Of a DNA stretch of 64,000 nucleotides, positions 34,531 to 45,374 are shown one piece after another; the stretch's first letter is position 1, and each line of letters begins with the position of its first letter. The translations under genes and the position numbers were made by a program. The notes beneath the pieces were generated by a model. It searched no databases. It saw nothing but the letters and a program-made list of their open reading frames with translations, and had not been told where the DNA came from. Source of the stretch: Diabrotica undecimpunctata (Eukaryota; Arthropoda; Insecta; Coleoptera; Chrysomelidae); contig NC_092808.1 of NCBI RefSeq assembly GCF_040954645.1, positions 12,143,883 to 12,207,882 on the forward strand, written 5' to 3'.

Positions 34531-34625
34531 GGTATGGACCAGTCATTTGACCAAAATAAAGGTGTCGAAGTTGGTCCTAATTAGTGGCCCAATCAAGAAC
34601 TGGAGATCAAGACATTAAAACTAAA
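34531..34625 (+). repeat. direct repeat flanking a Tc1-like element, left copy
   Basis: About 90 bp (TATGGACCAGTCA, AATAAAGGT, CCAATCAAGAACTGGAG) recurs at about 37910-37997 in the same orientation with substitutions. The two copies lie just outside the Tc1-like element at 34719-37777. Confidence 0.6.
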
Positions 34626-35036
34626 TGTAACCACGTAAGCTACGTGAATCCAACAGTTTCTTGGTTGTTTGGTAAAGGACTATAAAGATAGAATTTGTAA
34701 AGAACAAATTGTAATAGTCACGAAAAAGAGCCTACCTAGAATTTTGTAAGAATTTTTCAATAACTTTAAGTTTATACAATTGTATATATACAATTGTAAC
34801 TAAATTCCCATAATGTAGAAACACTTTTAGCGTCTTTTAGGCACCGACAAACGGTGCCGACAGGTCAATTAAGGGTAATAAGTTTGCAGAATTGATATCA
34901 GTTTTACGACTTCGGATAATGCACGTGTTGTTTGTACCTTATTTTTCCTGGAATATGGCTATTCTGTTTTTCAAAAACCTTTCACTAGTGTACAGTTATT
35001 CGAAGAGTAAACTTGTGCAATTTTTAAATTAAAAAC

Positions 35037-35274
35037 TATGGCTGAGAAATTTGCTACATCTGTTCAAATTGTTACTTTGATTGGTAATGGAATAAGTCAA
35101 AGAGAAGTGGCCAGACAGCTTGGAGTCAGTCGTTGTATGGTCCAAAAAATTTACCAATGATTCGTAGAGACTGGATCTCACGAACGACGACCAGGATCAG
35201 GCCCGAGAAGAATCACGACGGCCAGAGAAGACCGTTCTTTACAATGCACTTCTTTGCAAAATCGGTTCTTTACA
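35037..35274 (+). pseudogene. Tc1-like transposase, N-terminal half
   Basis: An ATG at 35037 opens MAEKFATSVQIVTLIGNGIS, QREVARQLGVSRCMVQKIYQ (a helix-turn-helix), a stop at 35157-35159, then in frame VETGSHERRPGSGPRRITTA and REDRSL. This is the paired-like DNA-binding half of a Tc1 transposase. From 35275 the sequence becomes an inverted copy of 36809-36873 and the native frame is lost. Confidence 0.85.
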
Positions 35275-35335
35275 CAAGGATCTACAGACCGAGCGTGTCT
35301 TATAAAATCCACGGCTTCGCGCAATCGTACTTGTG
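35275..35335 (-). repeat. inverted duplicate of Tc1 gene segment
   Basis: About 61 bp starting ACACAAGGATCTACAGACCG is the exact reverse complement of about 36809-36873 inside the same transposase gene. The downstream copy is in the sense orientation expected for the Tc1 protein, so the upstream copy is the misplaced one. Confidence 0.85.
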
Positions 35336-35639
35336 AGTTCGTGAACTGTGATAGTCGACTGGAGTTACAATTTGCCAAATTTAAATGTAGTCGTTTCCAG
35401 TCATTCATATTAATATTATAAGTAATGTATAATATATTAAATTTTTTAATATTGCTAATTTTATTAAAGCTTTTAATATTGTTTTTTTTTATATTAATAA
35501 TAATATTAAGTAATTAAATATTCCACCTTGCTTAAAAAAACTACGAGATAAATAACTCGTTTTTTCTTGCAAATGCTTGGTTTTTTTGATAGAAGATAAT
35601 ACAAATTGTATGATGACTAGCTAAGCGTTGGGTAGTCAG

Positions 35640-35900
35640 TGGCGAATCTACGAGGAGGTAAAAAGGATCTTCTGAAGTTGCCAATTCTTTGACTGAACAT
35701 ACAACCAAGATAGGATGGAATGTTGTCAGACCATTAACAATATTGAAATATAACCAGTACATGACAGGAAACGATGTAGAATATGTTCTATCGATAAAAA
35801 TAGAAAAAACACAATTTGCGAGTGTGCTGATTGTGACAAAAAAACCTGGACTATGCATAGGATATTGTTTTCGCAAATACCATTCAACCAAGAGATAGAT
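35640..35900 (+). pseudogene. possible piggyBac-like scrap
   Basis: Encodes SLTEHTTKIGWNVVRPLTIL followed by KYNQYMTGND. The P-x-x-(I/L)-x-x-YN-x-x-M-x-G-x-D pattern resembles the block before the third catalytic D of piggyBac transposases. The supporting stretch is under 40 residues and no other piggyBac motif is near. Confidence 0.3.
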
Positions 35901-36141
35901 TGCATTCAGTATATTAGTTTAAATAAAAATTTTATTTTCTAAAGACCTTTTAATTGTTACCTGATGTCCCACTAACAATTTCTAATCTGAAAATATAAAT
36001 ATCTTGAAAACTTTCACAAATGTTAGGGATAATAAATTGAAATCCTTTAACAAAAGACTAAAGCTGTAATTTGAATAAACTGGTTTTGACGATTTGACTT
36101 TCTTATTACTAATTAACATATTAGGCAGGTATTTTACATAG

Positions 36142-36590
36142 TCACAATTCTCTTAAAGATTTTTGTTTCATTGAAATCTGAACCTGATATTTCAGAACCG
36201 GATGAACAGGTGCTATTTCGTCTAATTTATCTGAAAAAGAAAAAACATGTATATAATTATTATGTTTGGCTATGATTGACTTAGTGTACTGCTATTGGTT
36301 ATACGTTATACCTACCTGAATGCTGCCTTTTCACATGAAGTCTAAGATTGCTCAGATTTGCACACTTTTTATTGCATTCTAAGCAAGGCACAGTAGATTT
36401 ACTTTGTTTAATGTCCTTTGGCACTATGAATGTAGCATATCTAAAAAAATTATTGTATAAGGATAATGCATTAAATTAGAGGATAAATTAGAGAATAAAA
36501 TGATATATTACCTGGATGTTTCCTTTTTACATGTGCCGTTAAGTTTGAAGATTTCGAAAAGTTTATGTTACACTTAGTACAACTATTCAT
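36142..36590 (-). CDS. three-exon gene with two C2H2/BED-like zinc fingers
   Basis: Exon 1 (36512-36590) starts at an ATG and encodes a finger, MNSCTKCNINFSKSSNLTAH then VKRKHP. Exon 2 (36316-36423) has a second, VPCLECNKKCANLSNLRLHV then KRQHS. Exon 3 (36142-36230) ends ISMKQKSLREL before TGA. Both introns have GTAATA or GTAGGT donors and TAG or CAG acceptors, all in phase 1, so the spliced frame stays open for about 92 residues. The finger pattern (C-x2-C...NL-x2-H-x4-H) resembles BED fingers of hAT transposases as much as host C2H2 proteins. It lies inside a broken Tc1 element. No partner domain follows. Confidence 0.55.
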
Positions 36591-36707
36591 TTTCTACTTA
36601 CTCAAAAAAAACACAAGAGTTTAAATTATAAATACAAAACTAAATTTATAATATTTCACAACGGTCAAAAACCACACTTAAAAGTATTCACACCACAGAA
36701 TATTAGC

Positions 36708-36747
36708 ATTGATTATAAACCACCCATATGGGTGGTTTATAATCAAT
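36708..36747. repeat. perfect 40-bp palindrome
   Basis: ATTGATTATAAACCACCCAT is followed directly by its exact reverse complement, with no spacer. It lies between the zinc-finger exons and the resumed Tc1 gene and may mark a junction. Confidence 0.95.
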
Positions 36748-36808
36748 GATATTAGTTATACGCAAATATTTAAACAGAATCAACAACCAAACATCCGACA
36801 CAGTGTCT

Positions 36809-37552
36809 CAAGTACGATTGCGCGAAGCCGTGGATTTTATAAGACACGCTCGGTCTGTAGATCCTTGTGTTCTTTACGGCTAGATCAATCCAAAACCGTT
36901 TTCAAAATGCTCACGGGTGGACAGCAACAGGACCTTTGTTATAATAATATATTATAACAGCAGCACATCGACAACGCCGACTACAGTTTGCTAGAGAACA
37001 CGAGAAGACGTGGGGAACGATATGCTGCTTGTGTTCGACGAGTACGTGTTGCTTTTGGAAGAGGTTCGGTGATGTTTTGGGCAGGCATTTCATTCGAGGG
37101 CCGTACTGATCTCGTATTTATTGATAGAGGAGCGTTGAATACACACCGATACATTACCGAAATTCTAGACGAGCATGTAATGCCTTTTGCTGGGTTGGTC
37201 GGTGAAAACTTTATTTTTATGCAAGACAACGCGCGGCCATACGTAGCCAGGATGGTAACGCAATATCTGGAAACTGTCGGTGTGCCAAAAATGGACTGGC
37301 CGGCTCCAAAGTCCAGATTTGAACCCGATTGAACATGTTTGGGACTAACTCAAACAAAGAGTAAGAAACAGAATACCTGCTCCAATAAATCGTGAGCAGC
37401 TTCGGTTGGCGCTCATGGAAGAATGGGAAGCTTTTCCTCAAAACCACATCCAGAATTTGATCAATTCAATGCCAAATCGAATGAGGAGTTTAATTCACAA
37501 TAGAGGGGATATACACAGTATTAATAATCACGACTTAATTGTAATTTTATAA
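36809..37552 (+). pseudogene. Tc1-like transposase, catalytic half
   Basis: In order: SSTIARSRGFYKTRSVCRSL, HRQRRLQFAREHEKTWG, ERYAACVRRVRVAFGRGSVM, FWAGISFEGRTDLVF, GENFIFMQDNARPYVARMV (second catalytic D) and, after a frame change, SPDLNPIEHVWD (third acidic residue), RVRNRIPAPINREQLRLALM and the tail to a stop near 37552. The stretch that should hold the first aspartate (normally FSDESRF) is missing between HEKTWG and ERYAAC. That deletion alone would abolish activity. Confidence 0.85.
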
Positions 37553-37909
37553 AGAAAACAGAAAAAATGTACAATGTTAATTTTTTTTATTTCTCAATAA
37601 AATCATTATTTTGGAAGAAGTTATTTTTTGACATTTGTTATTTAAAAAATATTGCATACTGCTTTAGAGCATATTCTTAACCATTACACAAACATCAGAT
37701 GACAATCACTATGTGGTATGATTCGTAAAAATTAAAAAATGGCAAAAATTTTAGGCTCTTTTTCGTAACGCGCAGTGTATATCAAATATTTATCAATGTC
37801 ACTTTTTAAGTAGACCCAGACATAAGGCACTTACTTTACGATCATTCCCATTGATTTTTGGGGGGTTTTTGGGGTACTACATGGAATTCGTTACAAGTTA
37901 TTAGTAATC

Positions 37910-37997
37910 AATATGGACCAGTCACTTAATGCAAATAAAGGTATCAAAGATAGCCCTAAATAGAAGCCTAATCAAGAACTGGAGCATCAAAACTAAG
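37910..37997 (+). repeat. direct repeat flanking a Tc1-like element, right copy
   Basis: Partner of 34531-34625. The similarity is too long and too diverged for a target-site duplication of the Tc1 element; it probably reflects an older host repeat or a segmental duplication. Confidence 0.6.
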
Positions 37998-39349
37998 ATA
38001 AATTTACATCTTTCAAAACCTTAAAAAATATAGGACTATTTGATCTAAGAAGAAAAAGTAAGAGTAAAATTAAGAATGGTCCAAATGTTGCTGACATTTA
38101 ATTGTCCCATAGAAAGTTCCTTACATAAAAAACAAATCAGATATCAACATTTACATAAAGAATGTATTACAGACCTCACAAATTTGACCTGTTGACAAAA
38201 AAACTCAATGGAATATTTTGAAAACTTTAGTTAGATTATGACTGTCTGTCTAGGTAACTATACCAATTTTATCGGCTGTCTATAATATAAGTAACTTGTT
38301 CACACACATCATAATCTTCTAAAAGAAGATCAACAACGCAGTTTTTTAAATCAGTTTTATATTATGATAAATCAACAGTCCGGGTCGAATTCAACACAAA
38401 CACCGCAACGTTAATAAGCACTCAAATTGATTACAAGACACTTTTAACGAAATTCTTTTATCGTATTTAAAAATAAGCCAGCTAAAAATAGAGCTGTGAG
38501 AAACACGTGTTTAAATATCCGCGAAAACGAATCGCACCACTTCCGCTTTCCAAATAAAATCAGTCTGGGAAGCAAGTAAAAAATGCCGTATCATCGCAAA
38601 GCGTCTTCAACGAAAAGATAAAAGATTAAAAGTAAAAGCTGTGAGTGGTGGTTTATTCCGATTGAGTATTGGTCTTGGGATGAGCATGCCTGGCCTAAAA
38701 TAACGTTCCGGAGATAACAGTGGCAAAAATAACAGTTCAGTTAAGTCAATAAAATTTGTGTTCGTAGAAAACCAAATTTTTTGAAAAATATTCGAAAAAA
38801 ATGGTAACTGCCAATGCACTAATTGAATTTGTAGGCTCAGGACCTATTAGAACTGATTGAAAATGAATTTCCAAGAAAATTTAGAGATGGATGGGACAGA
38901 AGGACAGAACGGGCATCAACTTGTAAAATATTAAAAATAGCACTCTCTATAAGAAGTTCAACAAATCCTCTGGTTATCACCAATAACGCAAAAAAAAATG
39001 TTTTATTGCGTTATTGCACACGATGAAGATCATTGTCCAAATTTCTGTATCAAGATCTAAAAAATTGCCTACAGCCTCTAAGAAAAAACTTAACTAGCAT
39101 GGCTTTCGTAGAAATAAATACTGTTTGGAGACGAATATGGTAATAAAAGAACAAATTGTGAATGACGTATAGGCAAAAAACAGAATATTCCAGTATATAC
39201 TTCAACTTCTTCCTACCACTTCGAACTAAATTCCACTGAACTTGTATGGACTTAATTGAAATGTTCTGCGTCAAGGAAAAATACCACTTATAAAGCGAGA
39301 TATATTCAAAAATATTTTGAATAAGCAGAAATCAATGCAATATAGTGTT
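37998..39349. other. no recognisable gene
   Basis: AT-rich. Short frames without family motifs. No inverted ends seen. Confidence 0.4.
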
Positions 39350-40150
39350 TATGGTAGATCGGGACAGGGCCCATTTGTAAGCCCTTCAGATACTTGGACC
39401 TGCTAAGTATCACTCCCAATCATACGGACTAGGCCCATAATAGACCTGGTCTTCGTTGTTTTTGAGGCCCAGCCTCTTCGTGCTCCCATATCAGCTATAA
39501 TCAACAGGGGCTCAAAATCTGAGCTCTTTCTCTCGTTCCGGACGTCTCATTTGACTCGGTTACATAAAAGCCGAACCCAGAATCTGACACCTCTGATAGG
39601 CCAGTGCCGCGCAGAGGACATGTGAGTAGGATTCCTCCTCCTCATCACAAAGACAACATCGAGGGTCAATCCAAGCAGATGAAGTCTACAGTGGCCGGAA
39701 AGCATACTGTGAGAGTTTTGGATAGTCCCATATCTAGAGCGTAGAGTGCCTCATACCTCCACAACTGGCCCTGGTCCTGGAGCTCCGCAGAAGAAGAACT
39801 ACCCCAACCAGTACTAAAGCTGTTTCATCGGCAGAGTGAATGAGCCTTGCCTTGCCAGGGAGTCAGCCTGCTCGTTCCCTTCTACGCCTGTGTGTCCCGG
39901 CATCCATACCGCTATTGGTCTGCGCAACCTCAGCAAGTGCTCTTTTGCACTTAAGAACAAGCTTATCCCTTGAGCACATACCAGGATCGTAAAGACCTCA
40001 GCCTGATGCAGGGAGCTCAGAGCCTGACTAGATTCAAATCCGATTCCGCCACCACTTGTGGTGGCTCGTCCACCTGGACCCATCCACGAACCAGGTGAGC
40101 CCGCTTCGATGAATCAGTGCAGCCTCTCGTTCTAACCACTCGTCCCGATC
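39350..40150 (-). pseudogene. LINE RNase H domain and C-terminal zinc knuckle
   Basis: Minus strand: WFVDGSRWTSHHKW (first RNase H aspartate), a frame change, GFESSQALSSLHQAEVFTIL (conserved Glu) and VWMPGHTGVEGNEQADSLAR, which has the WxPGHxGVxGNExAD block intact. Then, in other frames, LLSGHCRLH, LGLT, CLCDEEEESYSHVLC and LAYQR, a Cys/His tail as in Jockey/R1-type LINEs. The RT upstream is absent, so this is a 5'-truncated, decayed copy with several frame changes. Confidence 0.8.
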
Positions 40151-42557
40151 AGGAAATTGAACAAAAAAGGAGGATGAAAATTCAAATTGGGGGGGTCATG
40201 TGGCATAGACAGCACAGGACAACAATCGAGGGCCCGTCTCCAAATGTTACAAAAGTCCAACTACTTACAAAGGAAGACAGAAAGCTTATTTAATAAGATT
40301 TATCATATACTTTAATATTTTATAATAAAAAATACTTAATGTGTTGGTAATAATTATTTTGTTTTTGTTTCATGCATACATCGATCCTCGGTCCCAAGGC
40401 ACTTACGACTGACAATAACAATAAATTTAGAAACCAATTTATATTGTATTCCTACATTTTATAGGGTGAAGAAGGCAAATAGAGAAAACGAATTTCAATG
40501 TAAATATAGAAATTTATGTTAAACCTGAGTTAACTCTCTCTCAATATAAAATAAAGTGTGGTAAGTTATAGGATACTGAAAGCATTGTCCAATTTTTTAC
40601 TTATTTACACATTAATATTAATATATGGATGTGAACATTGAAAAAGAAAATAAAAAAAGCGAAATTAGCCACAGAAAAAGCAAAAATAAGTGTTTCTCAA
40701 ATGCTATAACTGTGTCAATGCATGGGAAAATTAAATTTACAAAAACCCAAAAATGTTTTACTGTGTATATCTAGATAAATAGGTATTTTACGTTGTAATT
40801 TAGAGATTAATTTATTCGGAGAAACCAATTTGTGTAGTGCGAGTAATAATCTTCTTTGTGCGGTTTTCTGTGAAGGTTTATTAATCGTGTTTTTTGTTTA
40901 CGAGAAAGGATAATGAATAAGGACAATAGATAGCTTTCAGACATGTATAGGAATTAGGAAAATACGTTTGTTGATAACTATAAGTATAAGTAACTTATAG
41001 TAACATCAATATTGTAAATAAAATAATTAAATGTTAATTAAATTTACATTATAGAAATATGGTGGAATTTGGTTTCTGAAACAAAAAGAGAAATTGAGTT
41101 GTATTATAAAGGTTTGGCAGGAAAAAAAAAGTAAAGAAGAGATAAAAAGCTGAAAGGCAAAAAAAGAGGACTTCAAACAAATTTTTTTGAAAAAGTGAGT
41201 TCGTCAATGGGAGAGTTGCGTAGTCTATTAAAGTTTTATAAGTTAACAAAAAAAAAAGTTTGTATGTAGCAGTCTTGTTCTAAGTGTCCAGAAATATATG
41301 TAAAAGACAGGTAAGTCTTTAACTGTAAAGTTATTTGCTTTACTAATTTGACACGGTTTCGGGGACCATCTGAAATTTTTGGCTGAAGAGGACGAACGAG
41401 ATTTGTACAACAACGACGTTGTTGTACAAATCAAGTATTTTTATCATTATTTATAGTACAAGAATACAACGGTCATCAAGGGGGTTTATAGAGATCTTAC
41501 CAGATAATAATTGGCTTCTATGGTTCAAAATGCAGTATAGAAATAAGTTTTTTTGTAAGCACAATTAAGTACCCTGGGAATTTTAATTTAAGAAATCATA
41601 ATTTAATTTTGTATCTCTTTGACCATCATAATATAAATATTTTTTAAATATCGAGAACTAAATACTGAAGGCAACAGAAATGAGGACTCTACTATCTGAA
41701 AAACCAATAACGGATAGAGAAGGAACTCGAAGAGCATGTCAAAATAAAAATATTAATGATATGTTTTTTTTTGAAGCCGTCTGTTACAATCGGTTCGTCT
41801 TACAACAAATTGGTTTACGATACTATGAATGGACATTGAGCAGAAAAAAAGAATGGAACGAGTGGAATGGATTGATAACATCAATTAACGAACAAACCAT
41901 CGTAGAAAACAAGCAATATTGCCGATTATAGGGAAAGAACAATACGTTTTTTACATAACAAAACTGCTGTCTTACCTTTATTATATTTAACATTCTTGTA
42001 GCAAAAAATTGAATAACAAATGTATGCCACACTTACATAAATAAAAACGGAGGGAGCCCATATACATGTACAAACTGTAATGATAAATTCACGTCACAAA
42101 ACTATGAACTCTACAGTTACACTCTCATAAATTTAAAATAAAAGAACAGTCCTAATCTAACCACAAAACGGAAGTTTGAAATATTTTAAAAAGCGGTTTT
42201 TATTAGAAACCCAATAAATAACATGGAAACCACAAAAGCATACAATGTTGTTGTTGGTGACAGAAAAATACATAATGTATTTTAAATATTCAAAAAGCCA
42301 CAGGAAGGCTGATTTTTCAAAATAAAAAATAATAGGAAATAGCATTAACCATATTTTTTAAGTACACAAAAATAAAGTAATTAATAAGATTAAAAAAATA
42401 TACAGATGCGTCTTAAGCCGGGATCGGACAGAACGTGGACAGAATCCTTCAACTTCCTGTACAAGACCTATTTTATCTGTCCCAGCTTACCGTTAATGTT
42501 TTTTGCATCAACAATATTAAGTAATGAAAAACCGCTATTAGATTATATTGAAAAATA
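40151..42557. other. no recognisable gene
   Basis: AT-rich. One perfect hairpin lies at 41400-41432 (GATTTGTACAACAAC, GAC loop, complement). A plus frame at 41680-41931 (83 codons) shows no motif. The last bases before 42550 may belong to the SDxCxGQ-family gene continued after the MITE. Confidence 0.4.
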
Positions 42558-42990
42558 GGGCAATTCGCATTTTAGTGCACTCTAACCTAACCAAATATAT
42601 TTTCTCAAGGCACCGCGTCACAGTGTTGCCGTATTTATTTTAGTAAAATATGTATATGAATGTTACAAATATAAAGTTACTTTTACGAAATAATAATTTG
42701 TGTTATGAGAAGCTACAAGTTTTAAATAAGTATAAAACAAATATTTTACAAATATATACGGTAATTTAATTAATACTATTAATTTTTTATATAATTGTAA
42801 TCAATTTTATTGTATATGCATTTGATTATCTTTAATTTAACTAAAATCTATTAATTTTTATATGCATTTCTATAATACTATGTGAGAGTATGAAAACACT
42901 GGAGACTTGGCAACTCTGACACCATTTAAGAGTATGTTAACTGTCATAAGAGCTTGGTTAGGTTAGAGTGCACTAAAATGCGAATTGCCC
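42558..42990. mobile_element. 433-bp MITE with perfect 37-bp TIRs and 8-bp TSD
   Basis: The 37-bp end starting GGGCAATTCGCATTTTAGTG (42558-42594) is perfectly complemented at 42954-42990. GAAAAATA duplicates at 42550-42557 and 42991-42998. An 8-bp duplication points to hAT (or P-like) transposition. The interior is AT-rich and non-coding, so the element depends on another source of transposase. Perfect ends indicate a recent insertion. It split a decayed SDxCxGQ-family gene. Confidence 0.9.
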
Positions 42991-43659
42991 GAAAAATATA
43001 TTGGAACTGAAGAAACAGATCTAAAAGAACTACGCATGTTTTCTGACAACTGCCCAGGTCAAAACAAAAACCACTGCGTTACAAGACTGTGTTTGGCTTT
43101 AACCGATACAGGCAGATTTCAAAAAATTCAAGAATTTTTCCACTTCGACGTCACTCATTGTGACCCTGTGACCGTGTTTTTGGGGTTATTAAAAGAAACC
43201 TCAGAAAATTTGACCAAGTTTATGACATCCAGAAGTACAAGGAGATCATTGTTATCGCAAGTGCCCAAAACCTATTCACGATATGTGAAATTAAAAGGGA
43301 AAGTATTATAAATTTTAAAGACTGGTGGCCTAGGTATTACAAGTCTCTATCTGCCGTATCTGCGTCGACCGAGACACAGAAGTTAACAAGGGACCACCGA
43401 ATTTCGTTTTCAATTTCCAAATTGCATCATTTTGTCCACAGTATTGATGCTCCCGGCAGTATTCCAGCTAGTGAATGTTTCCATTCCAAAAACAAGTAAT
43501 GTCACAGTTAATTTCAATACTAAAGGCCAAAAAATAAAATGTACACTGCTTCAATGCGTGGAGGAACCGTTCAAACCATTTTACGAAAATATTATTCAAA
43601 CGTCAGCAACTAAGACAAAATCCAAGTCACAAAATAAACTTTATATTAAAATTGTTTAG
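42991..43659 (+). pseudogene. SDxCxGQ-family transposase-like gene (copy 2)
   Basis: After the MITE: TEETDLKELRMFSDNCPGQN, then KNHCVTRLCLALTDTG. A frame change in a T-run near 43138 leads to FPLRRHSL, a stop, PCDRVFGVIKRNLRKFDQVY, DIQKYKEIIVIASAQNLFTI and INFKDWWPRYYKS; then PKTSNVTVNFNTKGQKIKCT, LLQCVEEPFKPF and a stop at 43657-43659. The MFSDNCPGQNKN and GHSxxPCDRxFG-like blocks align with copies 1 and 4. Everything upstream of the SDNC block is unrecognisable. An initiating ATG at 42985 would fall inside the MITE end and is not meaningful. Confidence 0.75.
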
Positions 43660-43956
43660 TAATAAATACTTTTGTTTTGAAACCCGGCATTTCATTACTG
43701 ACTAAAACAACCAAGTCCATTTTAAAAATGTTTATTTAAAGAGTAAGTAACGATTTAGATAAATTTAGTTATCTTCATTTTTTATCTTTAATTTAATTTA
43801 AATAAAAACTATAAATTTTTATATCATTTCAATGCATTTCTATTATATATGTATTTTTTTAAATTCATCTTTTGTACAACCAGTTTTTAAAATGCAACAA
43901 ATTTCAAAATACATTTTTAAAGTCTTATAACGGACGCGTTATAACGTTCCGCTCAG

Positions 43957-44217
43957 TTGTTTTGGTTTATTTCCTATAGAATTTTGCAACCAATCCAATC
44001 ATTATATCCATTGATTCAACCTTTAGTTTCAAATAATCTATATAACAACTTTCCCTTTCATCCAATATTTTCTTTGCATTTAGTAAGAAGTAAAATTTTT
44101 AATTCAAATCAATGTCTTGAACGTCAAAAAGAAGACTTGAAGCACATTTTCTATGAGTGCACCTTTTCCACTGTCTTTGGATATAACAGATTAATACAAA
44201 ACATGAAAAATTTATAA
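43957..44217 (+). pseudogene. probable LINE C-terminal zinc-knuckle fragment
   Basis: 86 codons ending at a stop at 44215-44217. The end reads NSNQCLERQKEDLKHIFYEC, then TFSTVFGYNRLIQNMK, similar to the C-x-x-C...EDxxHxxxxC tail that follows RNase H in Jockey/I-type LINEs; the first Cys pair is incomplete. Evidence is limited to this block. Confidence 0.45.
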
Positions 44218-45374
44218 TTACATATATTTAATGGAATTTATCTGTGAAAGTAATTAAATTATCAATTTTATTTCTAACTAAACTTTTGTTATAATAAAGC
44301 TCTTTCCTTTAGCAATATACCAGTATAATAAAGTAAACAATAAATCGTAGTTTAAAAATAGAAAAGCATTTCTTTCTGCATCGCTTATATACACCACCAC
44401 GGAAGTTACTTTTTTAAAATGATTTTATGAGAACATTATATTTTACTTTAAATCGTATTTCCTTTTTAAAATAATGACAAATTATTGTAAAGTTTTCCAA
44501 GGATCGCGCTATAATATAAAATATGAATGGCTAAATTAAAACTTTTAAAAAATATACTACTCACTTGTTGGCAAATTGTTCATCCACAGTTAAATTATCG
44601 ATGTTAGCAGAAACAACACATCTATGAAAATAATTAAATTCCCAACACAATCCATAAACGCATAGCAATTATCACTTCACATCGTGAAACACAAAATCAT
44701 GTTTCGTTTCGAAAATCACCACAAATACCGTCACACCCCTATTCGCAGAGAGAGAATCTTCGACCAGCTGGGATCGGCGAGCAATTGGAAAAGAAGGAAT
44801 CACAATCACAGCACAGCCGCACAGCCAACTTCGCCGGACCGAAAGTGTTTTGTTTGTCATAACTCATAACGGGCAAGGAACATTCGAACATCTGGAACGA
44901 AGACGGGCGATCGGCTAGCTCCTTTATTGTTAGGAAGCATGGTCGGGGAAACAGGGGCGTAGTCGATATTTTTCAACAAGCAGCCAAAAACATTTTTTTT
45001 TAATGAATAAATATATCTGAAACGCTGAATGTATTCACATGGATTAGTTCTAACGTAGGTCGAGAAGGTGCTTGCTGAGTTTATTTGACTACTTTCTACT
45101 AACAATATTAAGGAACATTTTTACTAAAAAAAGGGCATGCACATGAAGGCTCACGGGAAAGAACAATCAGTGTCACATTTTGTACAAATTGAATTTTAAA
45201 GTTTAAAGTCGGTTTATTTTGGTTTAGGAAAATTAAATACGTTTTTAATTATAAGTTTATTACTATCAGACTTTTTAATACGCAAATGAAAGAAAAATAG
45301 TTTGCTAATTATATGTGTGCTTGAGATCTTTAAATTTTTAATTAGGAGCTGGACTCTGATCTATTTTGCGCGTT
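44218..45374. other. no recognisable gene; GC-richer patch 44700-44960
   Basis: AT-rich except for about 44700-44960, where a 61-codon plus frame (Arg/His-rich) has no motif. This patch could be a decayed host exon or element leader; I cannot tell. Confidence 0.35.

Larger units (their letters stand above)
34719..37777 (+). mobile_element. Tc1/mariner-like transposon, interrupted
   Basis: The right end reads AGGCTCTTTTTCGTAACGCG then CAGTG at 37777, followed by TA; its complement CACTGCGCGTTACGAAAAAG is a typical Tc1 terminus. The left end keeps CACGAAAAAGAGCCTA at 34719-34734, but the outermost bases have decayed. Inside are the two parts of a Tc1 transposase. They are separated by about 1.47 kb of foreign DNA (35336-36808) that includes a zinc-finger gene and a possible piggyBac scrap. 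Confidence 0.75.

Noticed and set aside
35178..35408. Minus-strand 76-codon frame over the Tc1 gene
   Set aside because: Antisense shadow of the Tc1 segment and its inverted duplicate.
44684..44869. Host exon in the GC-richer patch
   Set aside because: A 61-codon frame without motif or clear splice sites. Composition alone is not enough.
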